Positions 6,715 to 14,668 of a stretch of 16,831 bases of DNA are shown piece by piece. Numbering within the stretch: the first letter of the stretch is position 1; every line of letters starts with the position of its first letter. A program made the position numbers and the translations under genes. Source of the DNA: Lachnospiraceae bacterium (GTDB lineage Bacteria; Bacillota_A; Clostridia; Lachnospirales; Lachnospiraceae); the NCBI GenBank assembly GCA_017620055.1, contig JAFZRD010000042.1, positions 1 to 16,831 on the forward strand. The letters run 5' to 3'. Under the pieces are notes generated by a model, which was not told the origin of the DNA, did no database searches, and saw only the letters and a list, made by a program, of their open reading frames with translations.

Positions 6715-6722
6715 AATGATCA

Positions 6723-8168
6723 TTACGCTTTCCTCTCAGCGGGAGACGCAACACCGAGTCTCTTCGCGGTGATATCAATCTGCTCGACAAGCTCGCTGTC
6801 GGTAAGGACAGTAACCCTTCCTTCGTCGTACTGCTCATCAACCCACTTCTTCAGTTCCACGATAAGCTCGTCGTTCTTCGAATACTGCCTGTCATCACGC
6901 AGTTTGTAATATGTGTTGATCCAGTGCGCGATACCCGCAAGACCCGATGTGTTCGAGACCGCACACAGTACCGGGCGGTTTAGGAACTTCTCGGTATCGA
7001 ATATGTTGTAGATCTCCTCGTTCTTGAGAAGCCCGTCCGCATGAATGCCCGCACGCGTGACGTTGAAGTTCTTGCCTACAAACGGCGTACGCGGAGGGAT
7101 CTCGTATCCGATCTCCTTCTCGTAATATTCCGCAAGCTCGGTGATGACCGTCGTGTCCATACCGTTGAGCGTGCCGCGAAGCTGCGCGTACTCGAATACC
7201 ATCGCTTCAAGAGGTGTGTTACCGGTCCTCTCTCCTATACCGAAGAGCGACGTGTTGACACCGCAGCACCCGTACAGCCATGCCGTTGTGGAGTTCGAAA
7301 CGGCCTTGTAGAAATCGTTGTGACCGTGCCATTCTATAAGCTCACACGGAACACCCGCGTGTGTGTGTATCGCATAGATTATTCCCTGAACACTTCTCGG
7401 GATAACGGCACCCGGGTAGTTGACACCGTATCCCATCGTGTCGCATGCACGGACTTTGATCGGTATCTTGTATTCATCCATGAGCTTCATGAGTTCGAGA
7501 CAGAACGGAACGACATAACCGTAAATGTCGGCTCTCGTAATATCCTCGAGATGACACCTTACGGAGATACCCTCCTCGAGACAGTCACGCACAACGCTTA
7601 AGTAATGCTCCATAGCCTGGCGTCTCGTCATCTTGAGTTTCAAGAAAATATGGTAGTCACTGCAGCTTACGAGTATTCCGGTCTCGGGCATCCCGAGTTC
7701 CTTGACGAGCTTGAAGTCCTCCTTGCTCGCCCTGATCCAGCTCGTGACCTCGGGGAACTTGTATCCCCGCTCCATACATTTGCATACGGCATCGCGGTCC
7801 TTCTTCGAATACAGGAAAAACTCGCTTGCCCTGATCATCCCGTTCGGACCGCCGAGCTTATGAAGATAATCGTAGATCGTGACTATCTGCTCGGTCGAGT
7901 ACGGCGCCCTCGACTGCTGTCCGTCGCGAAACGTCGTATCGGTGATCCATATCTCTTTGGGCATATTGTGAGGAACGGTCCTGTCGTTAAACGGGATCTT
8001 CGGTATCTCCTCGTAAGGGAACATGTTCCTGAACACATTGGGCTTGGCGATATCATCGAGGATATACATATGCTCCTCGATCTGAAGAAGGTTGTTGCCT
8101 TCGTTCATCGTGACCGGCCGGTTCTGGAAATATTCCGAATCGTTTTCGCTGTTACTTCTCTGTCCCAT
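6723..8168 (-). CDS. Isopropylmalate/homocitrate synthase-family enzyme, possible Re-citrate synthase
   Basis: A 481-residue HMGL-like TIM-barrel enzyme that would condense an acyl-CoA with a 2-oxo acid. Seen: the active-site motif TDTTFRDGQQS has Arg81 and Asp82, and HGHND has His281 and His283; these correspond to the substrate Arg and metal ligands of isopropylmalate synthase. GIGERTGN is at about 310-317. About 110 residues follow the barrel, and I see no LeuA-type allosteric dimer domain, so it is not a standard LeuA. From memory, clostridial proteins of this subtype are usually labelled 2-isopropylmalate synthase, and some relatives are proven Re-citrate synthases; that function here is inference. 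I start at ATG 8168, with GGGGAG six bases upstream and 16 bases after the transferase stop. A longer frame to 8267 would overlap that gene. It is the last gene before the terminator. Confidence 0.8.
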   Translation of the reverse strand: MGQRSNSENDSEYFQNRPVTMNEGNNLLQIEEHMYILDDIAKPNVFRNMFPYEEIPKIPFNDRTVPHNMPKEIWITDTTFRDGQQSRAPYSTEQIVTIYDYLHKLGGPNGMIRASEFFLYSKKDRDAVCKCMERGYKFPEVTSWIRASKEDFKLVKELGMPETGILVSCSDYHIFLKLKMTRRQAMEHYLSVVRDCLEEGISVRCHLEDITRADIYGYVVPFCLELMKLMDEYKIPIKVRACDTMGYGVNYPGAVIPRSVQGIIYAIHTHAGVPCELIEWHGHNDFYKAVSNSTTAWLYGCCGVNTSLFGIGERTGNTPLEAMVFEYAQLRGTLNGMDTTVITELAEYYEKEIGYEIPPRTPFVGKNFNVTRAGIHADGLLKNEEIYNIFDTEKFLNRPVLCAVSNTSGLAGIAHWINTYYKLRDDRQYSKNDELIVELKKWVDEQYDEGRVTVLTDSELVEQIDITAKRLGVASPAERKA

Positions 8169-8174
8169 CATGAT

Positions 8175-8180
8175 CTCCCC
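8175..8180 (-). promoter_or_regulatory. Ribosome binding site fixing the acyl-condensing enzyme start
   Basis: GGGGAG sits six bases before ATG 8168 and only three before the neighbouring ATG at 8171. The in-frame ATG at 8267, inside the preceding gene, would add 33 residues unlike the family, so the shorter start is preferred. Confidence 0.6.
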
Positions 8181-8184
8181 GGCT

Positions 8185-8865
8185 TCAGAGCCTGATGCGT
8201 CTGATGCCGTCTTCAATGTTTTCCGACACTGTGCAGACACTGTAGCAGTATCCGCCTTCACCTGCAAATTCCTTTATATGATAACGCTCATCCTTCCCGG
8301 GAAGCGTTACGGTCTTCTTTCTGTTCCCGTGTTCATCCGTTACGGAAAAATCACTCAGCACGCGTCTGATGCCTTCCCCGCAGCATTTGATCACACTCTC
8401 CTTCATCGTCCAGAGTTTTGTGAACTCGGCTCTCTGACTCTCTTCGTCTTCAAGCGACTCAAGAAATGCATATTCCTCGGGCGCAAAGAACCGTTTTGCG
8501 ACACGAAGCGCATTGTCACTCCTGCATTCGACATCGCATCCTACCTGCGAGTCCGATACGGCTACCGCGACACGTTCTCCTGCGTGGGATATATTAAAGC
8601 AGACCGGGATATCCTCAAAGAACGGTTTCCCGTCCGCGCCCTCCCTCATATCGGGAATGTCGCCTTCCGATACGCCGATATCTCCCAAAGCATGAACGAG
8701 CAGCGCATATGCCATTATGCATCTTCGTCTGTCGGCTTCGGACCGGAACCTGTCACACCGCTGTCTCCTCGCCGAAGGCATCGCGGCATACCACTTTCCG
8801 AGAAGTTCCTCCGTCGCATCTATATCTGAGACATACAGTCTCGTGGCAAATGATCCAATATCCAT
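8185..8865 (-). CDS. Sfp-type 4'-phosphopantetheinyl transferase
   Basis: A 226-residue enzyme that moves phosphopantetheine from CoA to a serine of a carrier protein, activating it. Seen: the family motifs occur in order: GKPFF (79-83), CFNISHAG with His94, GCDVE with Mg-binding Asp111 and Glu113, and LWTMKES with Lys155 and Glu156. They match Asp107, Glu109 and Glu151 of B. subtilis Sfp, and the length is normal. I start at ATG 8865 because the family N-terminus (RLYVSDID) follows closely. The frame extends to a GTG at 8916, which overlaps the aldolase gene. The ribosome site before 8865 is weak, so expression may depend on coupling. It lies between the KDPG aldolase and the acyl-condensing enzyme, with gaps of 32 and 16 bases. 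No carrier protein, NRPS or PKS gene is in the window, so its partner is unknown. Confidence 0.88.
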   Translation of the reverse strand: MDIGSFATRLYVSDIDATEELLGKWYAAMPSARRQRCDRFRSEADRRRCIMAYALLVHALGDIGVSEGDIPDMREGADGKPFFEDIPVCFNISHAGERVAVAVSDSQVGCDVECRSDNALRVAKRFFAPEEYAFLESLEDEESQRAEFTKLWTMKESVIKCCGEGIRRVLSDFSVTDEHGNRKKTVTLPGKDERYHIKEFAGEGGYCYSVCTVSENIEDGIRRIRL

Positions 8866-8897
8866 CCGAACACCGTATAGTATATTATCACAGAGGT

Positions 8898-9542
8898 TCA
8901 GCCAGTGCAACGACACGCTTTTGCGAGACGCGCCGCCTCACCCGCAAGCTCTTCGATCCGGGCCCAGTCTCCGTTTTCGATAAGGTCACTCTTTACCATC
9001 CAGCTTCCTCCGCAGGCGGCTACACATTTTAAAGACAGATACGAGGCGAGGTTCTGCGCATTTATCCCGCCGGTCGGCATGAACCTTATTCCCGGAAACG
9101 GTGCGGCCATGGCCTTCAGCATATCGGGCCCGCCCGCCTGCTCTGCCGGAAAGAACTTAAGGACATTAAGTCCCCGCTTTATTCCCAAAAGTGCCTCCGT
9201 CGGAGTGCATATGCCCGGTATGACAGGTATGCCTTTATCGAGACAGTGGTCGACCACCTCGGGATCGAATCCCGGACTCACAATGAACTTTGCGCCCGCT
9301 GCACAGGCCTCATCGACCTGATCCGTTGATATGACGGTCCCGGCGCCCACGAGCATCTCCGGGAAAGACTGTGACATTACCTTTATCGCAGATGCCGCCG
9401 CATCGGTCCTGAATGTCACTTCCGCGCACGGCAGTACGCCCCCGATAAGAGCCTTTGCAAGGGGATACGCATCCTCCTCTTTTTTGATGACAACGACCGG
9501 AACGATCCCGAATCCCGTCAGTTCATTTATCACCTCAGACAT
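8898..9542 (-). CDS. eda: KDPG aldolase / 2-keto-4-hydroxyglutarate aldolase
   Basis: A 214-residue cytoplasmic class I aldolase that splits 2-keto-3-deoxy-6-phosphogluconate into pyruvate and glyceraldehyde-3-phosphate, the last step of glucuronate breakdown. Seen: Glu41 in AEVTFRT, the Schiff-base Lys129 in VLKFFPAE, and the phosphate-binding stretch FMPTGGI (154-160). The length is normal. The start at ATG 9542 has GAGGAG four bases upstream. It follows the kinase gene by 13 bases. The order kinase then aldolase, with no 6-phosphogluconate dehydratase, shows use in the uronate route and not in a full Entner-Doudoroff pathway, at least within the window. Confidence 0.95.
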   Translation of the reverse strand: MSEVINELTGFGIVPVVVIKKEEDAYPLAKALIGGVLPCAEVTFRTDAAASAIKVMSQSFPEMLVGAGTVISTDQVDEACAAGAKFIVSPGFDPEVVDHCLDKGIPVIPGICTPTEALLGIKRGLNVLKFFPAEQAGGPDMLKAMAAPFPGIRFMPTGGINAQNLASYLSLKCVAACGGSWMVKSDLIENGDWARIEELAGEAARLAKACRCTG

Positions 9543-9555
9543 AAATCTCCTCTTT

Positions 9556-10653
9556 CTATCTCTTTACTCTGGCACTGCCGCCCCGCATGATCGCTTCAAC
9601 TTCGGCAAGACTTGCCATCGTCGTATCACCCGGAGTAGTCATCGCGAGTGCACCGTGTGCCGCTCCGTAGTCCGCGGCAAGCTGCGGATCGCTTTTTTCC
9701 ATAAGGCCGTATATGAGTCCCGAGGCGAACGAATCACCTCCGCCTATCCTGTCGAGTATCTCGAGATCCTTGTAGTCACGTGACTTGTACAGTTCGCCTC
9801 CGCACAGTACAAGAGCGCTCCAGTCGTTTACCGTGGCGCTTTTTACCTCACGAAGAGTCACCGCCGCAACCTTGATGTTCGGATAAGCTGCGGACAGTTC
9901 GCGCATCATCTTCCTGTAACCGTCAACGTTAAGGCTTGTCAGGTCCTCCCCGTTTCCCTCCACGGCAAATCCGAGAGAAGCCGTATAGTCCTCCTCGTTA
10001 CCTATCATGACATCAACGTACGGTGCGATGCTGCTGTTTACCTTGCGCGCCGTTTCTCTCCCGCCGTTATGATCCCACAGTGAAGAGCGGTAATTAAGAT
10101 CGTAGGATACGACCGTTCCGTACTTCTTGGCAGTCTTTACCGTCTCGATCACCGTTTCGGATGAACGTTCCGACAGAGCTGCATATATTCCTCCGGTATG
10201 AAACCATCTCACACCGAGTCTTCCGAATACGTACTCGGGATCAAAGTCATCGACCGTTGCCTGCGATATCGCCGTATTGGCCCTGTCGGAGCACGCCAGG
10301 GCTCCCCTGATCCCGAAGCCTCTTTCCGCAAAATACAGCCCGTTCCGGCAACTCTTTCCTATCCCGTCCGTCTTCATCCACCTGATCAGGGACGTATCAA
10401 CTCCTCCCTGAAGGATCAGATCCTCCATGAGCCGTCCCATCTCGTTATCGGCAAAGGCAGTCATGACCGCGGTCTTCATACCAAAGCAGCGCCTTAAGCC
10501 CCTCATGACGTTATACTCGCCGCCGCCTTCCCAGACGTTAAAGCTTCTGGCGGTCCTGATCCTTCCTTCACTGGGATCGAGGCGCAGCATCACCTCACCG
10601 AGTGATACGGCATCATATGTACATTCTTCTTTCGGTCTGATACTCAGTTCCAT
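9556..10653 (-). CDS. kdgK: 2-keto-3-deoxygluconate kinase (PfkB family)
   Basis: A 365-residue sugar kinase that phosphorylates 2-keto-3-deoxygluconate to KDPG with ATP. Seen: the N-terminal substrate motif is WEGGGEYNV (41-49), where the first glycines match the PfkB GG signature. The catalytic and ATP-binding signature DRIGGGDSFASGLIYG has the base at Asp307. The protein is slightly longer than the 310-340 residues usual for KdgK. The start is ATG 10653 with GGGAGG upstream, and the gene overlaps the end of the reductase by ten bases, which suggests coupled translation. PfkB motifs alone do not fix the substrate. The assignment to KDG rests on its place between uxuB and eda and on similarity to Firmicutes KdgK proteins. 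Confidence 0.9.
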   Translation of the reverse strand: MELSIRPKEECTYDAVSLGEVMLRLDPSEGRIRTARSFNVWEGGGEYNVMRGLRRCFGMKTAVMTAFADNEMGRLMEDLILQGGVDTSLIRWMKTDGIGKSCRNGLYFAERGFGIRGALACSDRANTAISQATVDDFDPEYVFGRLGVRWFHTGGIYAALSERSSETVIETVKTAKKYGTVVSYDLNYRSSLWDHNGGRETARKVNSSIAPYVDVMIGNEEDYTASLGFAVEGNGEDLTSLNVDGYRKMMRELSAAYPNIKVAAVTLREVKSATVNDWSALVLCGGELYKSRDYKDLEILDRIGGGDSFASGLIYGLMEKSDPQLAADYGAAHGALAMTTPGDTTMASLAEVEAIMRGGSARVKR

Positions 10654-12149
10654 ACTTCCTCCCTTAACGTTCTTCTGACGGCTCCCTTACCGGACGAAAG
10701 CTTTTCAAAGTATTCCTTCACTCTGTCCGCAAGGCGCGCTTCGTAAAGATCGACTCCGAATATCGTACTGTCGCGAAGGAGCGGTTCGATATCCTTAACA
10801 TACCTGCTTACTTTTTCAAGAAGCGGATCGGGACTTGGTTCGAACTCATCCCCGTTGTCGTCGACGGCCATCAGGTACCTTATCCACCCCGCGAATACGA
10901 GCGGTATCATCCGAAGATCATCCGTGCCCCTTCCCGATGCCATATAGCTTCTGATCGTCTCTCCGAATCTGATCGGAAGCTTCTGGGATGTATCCGTGGC
11001 TATTCTCTGCGGTGTATCCGGCATGAACGGATTGGGCAGGCGGACATTTATCACTGTATCGATGAACTCCTTCGGATCTATCACCTTCGGGTCCGTTACG
11101 ACCGGAAGTCCCTCCCCGTATCCGATCCTCATGACAAGTCGTTTAAGATCTTCATCCTTCATTTCCTCGGATATCTTAGTATATCCCAGAAGGCACCCGA
11201 ATACGGCGAGCGCGGTATGCAGCGGATTGAGGCATGTGCATACTTTCATCCTCTCGACCCTGTCAACCGTATCCCTGTCGGTGAAGATGAATCCCGCTTT
11301 TTCGAGCGGGGGCCTCCCCGCGGGAAAATCATCCTCTATGACCATGTATTCGCATTCCTCCGCGTTGACAAAAGGTGCGATGAACGTATCCTTTGCCGTT
11401 CTGACTGCTTCGATCCCGGTAAGTCCGTCTCCTTCCAGTATACCGGCGATACCCTCATCGGGTCTCGGCGTGATCTTGTCTATCATGCTCCACGGAAAGC
11501 TCACCTTTTTATGGTCGAGAAGATATTCGCAAAAACCGTTTTCGTATATTCCGGATTCCTCGCCTTTTCTCGCAAACCCGGCGATGCTCTCCTTCAGCCT
11601 GTCACCGTTGTGCGAACAGTTGTCGGTCGAAACAAGAGCCACGGGATGCGCTCCGGAAAGGAAGCGTTCATACATAAGATCCGCGATCTTTTTTCCGAAT
11701 GTGGCATACCCTTTTTCCGTGATCGTAAATGTCACGAGCTGAAGCGAGGATGAGCGGAATATTTCCCGGATCCTTGAGTACTCTTTATCATTCGTCTCAT
11801 CAAGTATACATGACTCTCCGACAGAGCCGATCACTTTCTTTTCGACGCTCCCGTCACACCTGAGGGTTACGGCAACCGAAAGGTTGTCATACGGGCGGTA
11901 TATCTTATCGATTATGTCGGTATCGTATCCTTCGATGACGGTTATCCCGGATGTCATCGCTCCTTCGTCAAGGAGCTTCTCCGCCGCCGCGGCATGAAAC
12001 GCACGGAATATGTTACCGGCTCCGAAGTGCGCCCACCGGGGATGCGCCACGGTCTCTTCCGTCATCTTCTTCCTGTCATATCCCGGAAGTATATAGCCCT
12101 TCGACTCCCATGTGCCGCGCTCTTTGATCCCTTCATCCGACAGTATCAT
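10644..12149 (-). CDS. uxuB: Fructuronate reductase (mannitol dehydrogenase family)
   Basis: A 501-residue NAD(H)-dependent reductase that converts D-fructuronate to D-mannonate. Seen: an N-terminal Rossmann motif HFGAGNIFRAFH (glycines about 43-45), and a C-terminal polyol-dehydrogenase catalytic region MKVCTCLNPLHTALAVFG, with Asn308 and His311 at the positions of the family NGSH motif and a Lys (302) just before. The reading frame is open to 12188, but the family N-terminus begins at one of two close ATGs. The first (12155) forms an ATGA overlap with the uxuA stop but has GAGG only two bases away. The second (12149), chosen here, has GAGG at a normal distance. The mannitol dehydrogenase family also includes tagaturonate and mannitol enzymes; the neighbouring uxuA favours fructuronate reductase. 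Confidence 0.92.
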   Translation of the reverse strand: MILSDEGIKERGTWESKGYILPGYDRKKMTEETVAHPRWAHFGAGNIFRAFHAAAAEKLLDEGAMTSGITVIEGYDTDIIDKIYRPYDNLSVAVTLRCDGSVEKKVIGSVGESCILDETNDKEYSRIREIFRSSSLQLVTFTITEKGYATFGKKIADLMYERFLSGAHPVALVSTDNCSHNGDRLKESIAGFARKGEESGIYENGFCEYLLDHKKVSFPWSMIDKITPRPDEGIAGILEGDGLTGIEAVRTAKDTFIAPFVNAEECEYMVIEDDFPAGRPPLEKAGFIFTDRDTVDRVERMKVCTCLNPLHTALAVFGCLLGYTKISEEMKDEDLKRLVMRIGYGEGLPVVTDPKVIDPKEFIDTVINVRLPNPFMPDTPQRIATDTSQKLPIRFGETIRSYMASGRGTDDLRMIPLVFAGWIRYLMAVDDNGDEFEPSPDPLLEKVSRYVKDIEPLLRDSTIFGVDLYEARLADRVKEYFEKLSSGKGAVRRTLREEVWN

Positions 12150-12151
12150 CT

Positions 12152-13225
12152 TCATTTCCTCACAGCGTTCTTGTCGATAGCTTCCCACAGTCCGTTAAGA
12201 TACGTTGCACCGAGTGCGCGGTCATATAGGCCGTATCCGGGCATTGCCACCTCATCCCAGATCATCCTTCCGTGATCGGGACGGATGGGTCCGTCAAACC
12301 CCGTTTCATAAAGCGCCCTCATTATCTCATACATATCAAAGCTTCCGTCGGATGACAGATGCGCGGATTCCTCGAAGTCATCATCCGAATTGAACTTAAG
12401 ATTTCTGACATGGGCAAAATGTATCCTTCCCTTTAATGCCCTGATCATCGCCGGAAGATCGTTCCCGCGGTTGGTGCCGTATGATCCCGCACAAAAGGTC
12501 ACTCCGTTATGAGGATCATCAACCATCTTCATCATCCTCATGATATTATCGAGACTGATGATTATCCTCGGAAGTCCGAACACGCTCCACGCGGGATCGT
12601 CCGGATGGATCGCCATTTTGATGTCATATCTGTTGCATACGGGCATGATCCTCTCAAGGAAGTATTTGAGATTGTCAAAGAGCTTCTCTTCATCAACATC
12701 CCTGTAGAGGTCAAACAGTTCCCTGATGTGCTCCATCCTCTCGGGTTCCCAGCCCGGAAGCACGGCACCGTTCGAATCAGCGTTTATTGAACCAAACATC
12801 TCTTCCGGATCGAGCGCATCTATCGCCTTCTGTGTATATGCAAGCACGGTGGATCCGTCGGCGCGCTTTCTGGCAAGTTCGGTCCTTGTCCAGTCGAACA
12901 CAGGCATAAAGTTATAACAGACGAGATGAATATCCTCTTCTCCGAGAGCCTCGAGAGTTGCGATGTAGTTATCGATATACTCATCCCTCTCACCGGTTCC
13001 GGCCTTGATCGCCTCATGAACGTTGACGCTCTCTATACCTGATATATGAAGCCCCGAGGAGGCAACCTCCTCCTTGAGAGCATGTATCCTATCGCGCGGC
13101 CAGACCTGCCCGGGCGCCGTATCATAAAGCGTCGTTATCACTCCCGTCACTCCGGGTATCTGCCTTATCTGCCAAAGTTTTACCGTATCGTGACCGCTTC
13201 CGTACCATCTGAGTGTCATTTCCAT
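12152..13225 (-). CDS. uxuA: Mannonate dehydratase
   Basis: A 357-residue metal-dependent TIM-barrel enzyme that removes water from D-mannonate to give 2-keto-3-deoxygluconate. Seen: the four metal ligands are recognisable as His207 (IHPDDP), Cys245 (TFCAGSYG), His272 (FAHVRN) and Asp317 (RPDHGR). Their spacing is close to the Mn site described for Streptococcus suis mannonate dehydratase. The length is typical. The start is ATG 13225 with GAGGAG ten bases upstream; a second in-frame ATG six bases later is less well placed. It begins 17 bases after uxaC and ends in contact with uxuB. Its presence, and the lack of altronate genes, marks this as the glucuronate branch rather than the galacturonate branch. 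Confidence 0.95.
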   Translation of the reverse strand: MEMTLRWYGSGHDTVKLWQIRQIPGVTGVITTLYDTAPGQVWPRDRIHALKEEVASSGLHISGIESVNVHEAIKAGTGERDEYIDNYIATLEALGEEDIHLVCYNFMPVFDWTRTELARKRADGSTVLAYTQKAIDALDPEEMFGSINADSNGAVLPGWEPERMEHIRELFDLYRDVDEEKLFDNLKYFLERIMPVCNRYDIKMAIHPDDPAWSVFGLPRIIISLDNIMRMMKMVDDPHNGVTFCAGSYGTNRGNDLPAMIRALKGRIHFAHVRNLKFNSDDDFEESAHLSSDGSFDMYEIMRALYETGFDGPIRPDHGRMIWDEVAMPGYGLYDRALGATYLNGLWEAIDKNAVRK

Positions 13226-13242
13226 AGTCGGTGATCTCCTCT

Positions 13243-14664
13243 TTACACCTTCTCAAGATCAAAGCCAAAGTAATCGACGGCATTGTTGTATGATATACCT
13301 TTGATCATTTCGCCAAGCCTTACCTCGTCATCCGGATACAGACCGTCCTCTACAAAACGTCCCACCATGTTGCACAGTATCCGTCTGAAATAATCGTGTC
13401 GCACATATGACAGGAACGATCTTGAATCCGTCAGCATCCCGATGAAGTTCGCGAATACGGACTGGGATGCGAGCGACTTCATCTGCTCGCCGATGCCCGA
13501 AAGGTTATCATTAAACCACCATGCGCTGCCGTGTTGTATCTTGGATCTTATACCTTCATCGGAAAAACATCCTATGATCGATCCGATCATCCTGTCGTCA
13601 TTCGGATCGAGTGAATATATGACCGTCTTCGGGAGAGTACCCGACATGCACAGACCGTCAAGAAGCCCCGTCAGACCCTCTGCGCTGCTGCCCTGCCCGA
13701 TACAGTCGAATCCCGTGTCCGGACCGAGTTTTTTATACATCGCCGTATTGACGTTTCGCCTTGCTCCGCAGTGAAGCTGCATTACCCATCCGCGCTCGGC
13801 ATAGCATCCTGCGAGAAACCGCATCATGTATGTCTGATACTTTGCCGCCTCAATCGCTCCGACTGTCCGGCCCGAAAGGGCTTTTTGAAATATCGCCTCA
13901 ACCTCGCCTTCCCCGGCGGGAACATACGAGATCGTTTCCATGGCATGATCACTGACGCGGCATCCGTGCTCACCAAAGAATCCGATCCTACGCTCGATCG
14001 CCTCTTTTAGCGAAGAAAGATCCGTGATATCAATACCTGCCGAATCGGAAAGCTTACGGACGTATCCGCGAAAATCACTCTGCCCGATACCGTTTATCCT
14101 GTCGGGACGAAATGCCGGGAGGACCGTAACGTCAAAGCTTTCATCGGCCGCAATGCGCTCGTGCCACTCAAGCGTATCCGCAGGATCATCTGTTGTACAT
14201 ATAAGACGGACATTCGATCTTCGAATTATATCGCGTACGGAAAGCGCCCCCGTGGAGAGTATGTCGTTACACATATCCCACACCCTGTCGGCGGTATCTT
14301 CATTTAAGATCCCCGCGTACCCGAAATAATAACGAAGCTCCATGTGCGACCAGTGATACAGCGGATTGCCGATGAGCTTTTGAAGAGTCTTTACCCATGC
14401 CGTAAACTTCTCCTTATCCGGTGCGTCTCCGGTTATGTACTTTTCGTTTGTTCCGTCCGTGCGCATCTGGCGCCATTTGTAGTGATCGCCCTCAAGCCAC
14501 ATCTGCGCTATGTTCTCATACCGCCTGTCCTCGTATATCTCTTTAGGATCGATATGGCAGTGGTAATCGAGCACCGGAACCGTCCTGATATCCGCGTAGC
14601 GCGTATACAGTTTCTGTGCAGTCGCACACTCCAGCAGAAAATCGTTTCCGCATAATTCTTTCAA
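13243..14664 (-). CDS. uxaC: Uronate (glucuronate) isomerase, UUG start
   Basis: A 473-residue amidohydrolase-fold isomerase that converts D-glucuronate to D-fructuronate, the entry step of the pathway. Seen: the metal-binding motif DYHCHID has His35 and His37, and the end of the protein has the family pattern NNAVDYFG. The frame is open to an ATG at 14799, which would overlap the xylanase gene by about 130 bases and add 45 unrelated residues. I choose TTG at 14664: GAGGAG lies seven bases upstream, the gene then begins four bases after the xylanase stop, and the N-terminus (MKELCGNDFLLE) looks like known UxaC proteins. The enzyme can also act on galacturonate, but the neighbours point to glucuronate released from xylan. 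Confidence 0.94.
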   Translation of the reverse strand: MKELCGNDFLLECATAQKLYTRYADIRTVPVLDYHCHIDPKEIYEDRRYENIAQMWLEGDHYKWRQMRTDGTNEKYITGDAPDKEKFTAWVKTLQKLIGNPLYHWSHMELRYYFGYAGILNEDTADRVWDMCNDILSTGALSVRDIIRRSNVRLICTTDDPADTLEWHERIAADESFDVTVLPAFRPDRINGIGQSDFRGYVRKLSDSAGIDITDLSSLKEAIERRIGFFGEHGCRVSDHAMETISYVPAGEGEVEAIFQKALSGRTVGAIEAAKYQTYMMRFLAGCYAERGWVMQLHCGARRNVNTAMYKKLGPDTGFDCIGQGSSAEGLTGLLDGLCMSGTLPKTVIYSLDPNDDRMIGSIIGCFSDEGIRSKIQHGSAWWFNDNLSGIGEQMKSLASQSVFANFIGMLTDSRSFLSYVRHDYFRRILCNMVGRFVEDGLYPDDEVRLGEMIKGISYNNAVDYFGFDLEKV

Positions 14665-14668
14665 TACT

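Noticed and set aside
8169..8267. 33-residue N-terminal extension of the isopropylmalate-synthase-like protein
   Set aside because: It overlaps the transferase coding end in another frame; GGGGAG before 8168 supports the shorter start.
8092..8829. 245-codon plus-strand open frame
   Set aside because: It is antisense to the phosphopantetheinyl transferase, in which all catalytic residues are intact.
8868..8912. Possible internal promoter before the transferase gene (TTGCAC and TATACT)
   Set aside because: The spacing of about 20 bases is too long, and the alternative -10 strings give poor matches.
8866..8916. GTG start for the phosphopantetheinyl transferase
   Set aside because: It would overlap the aldolase end and add residues not typical of the family; ATG 8865 fits better, although its ribosome site is weak.
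10996..11742. 248-codon plus-strand open frame
   Set aside because: It is antisense to uxuB; the Ser/Pro-rich translation is typical of a shadow frame.
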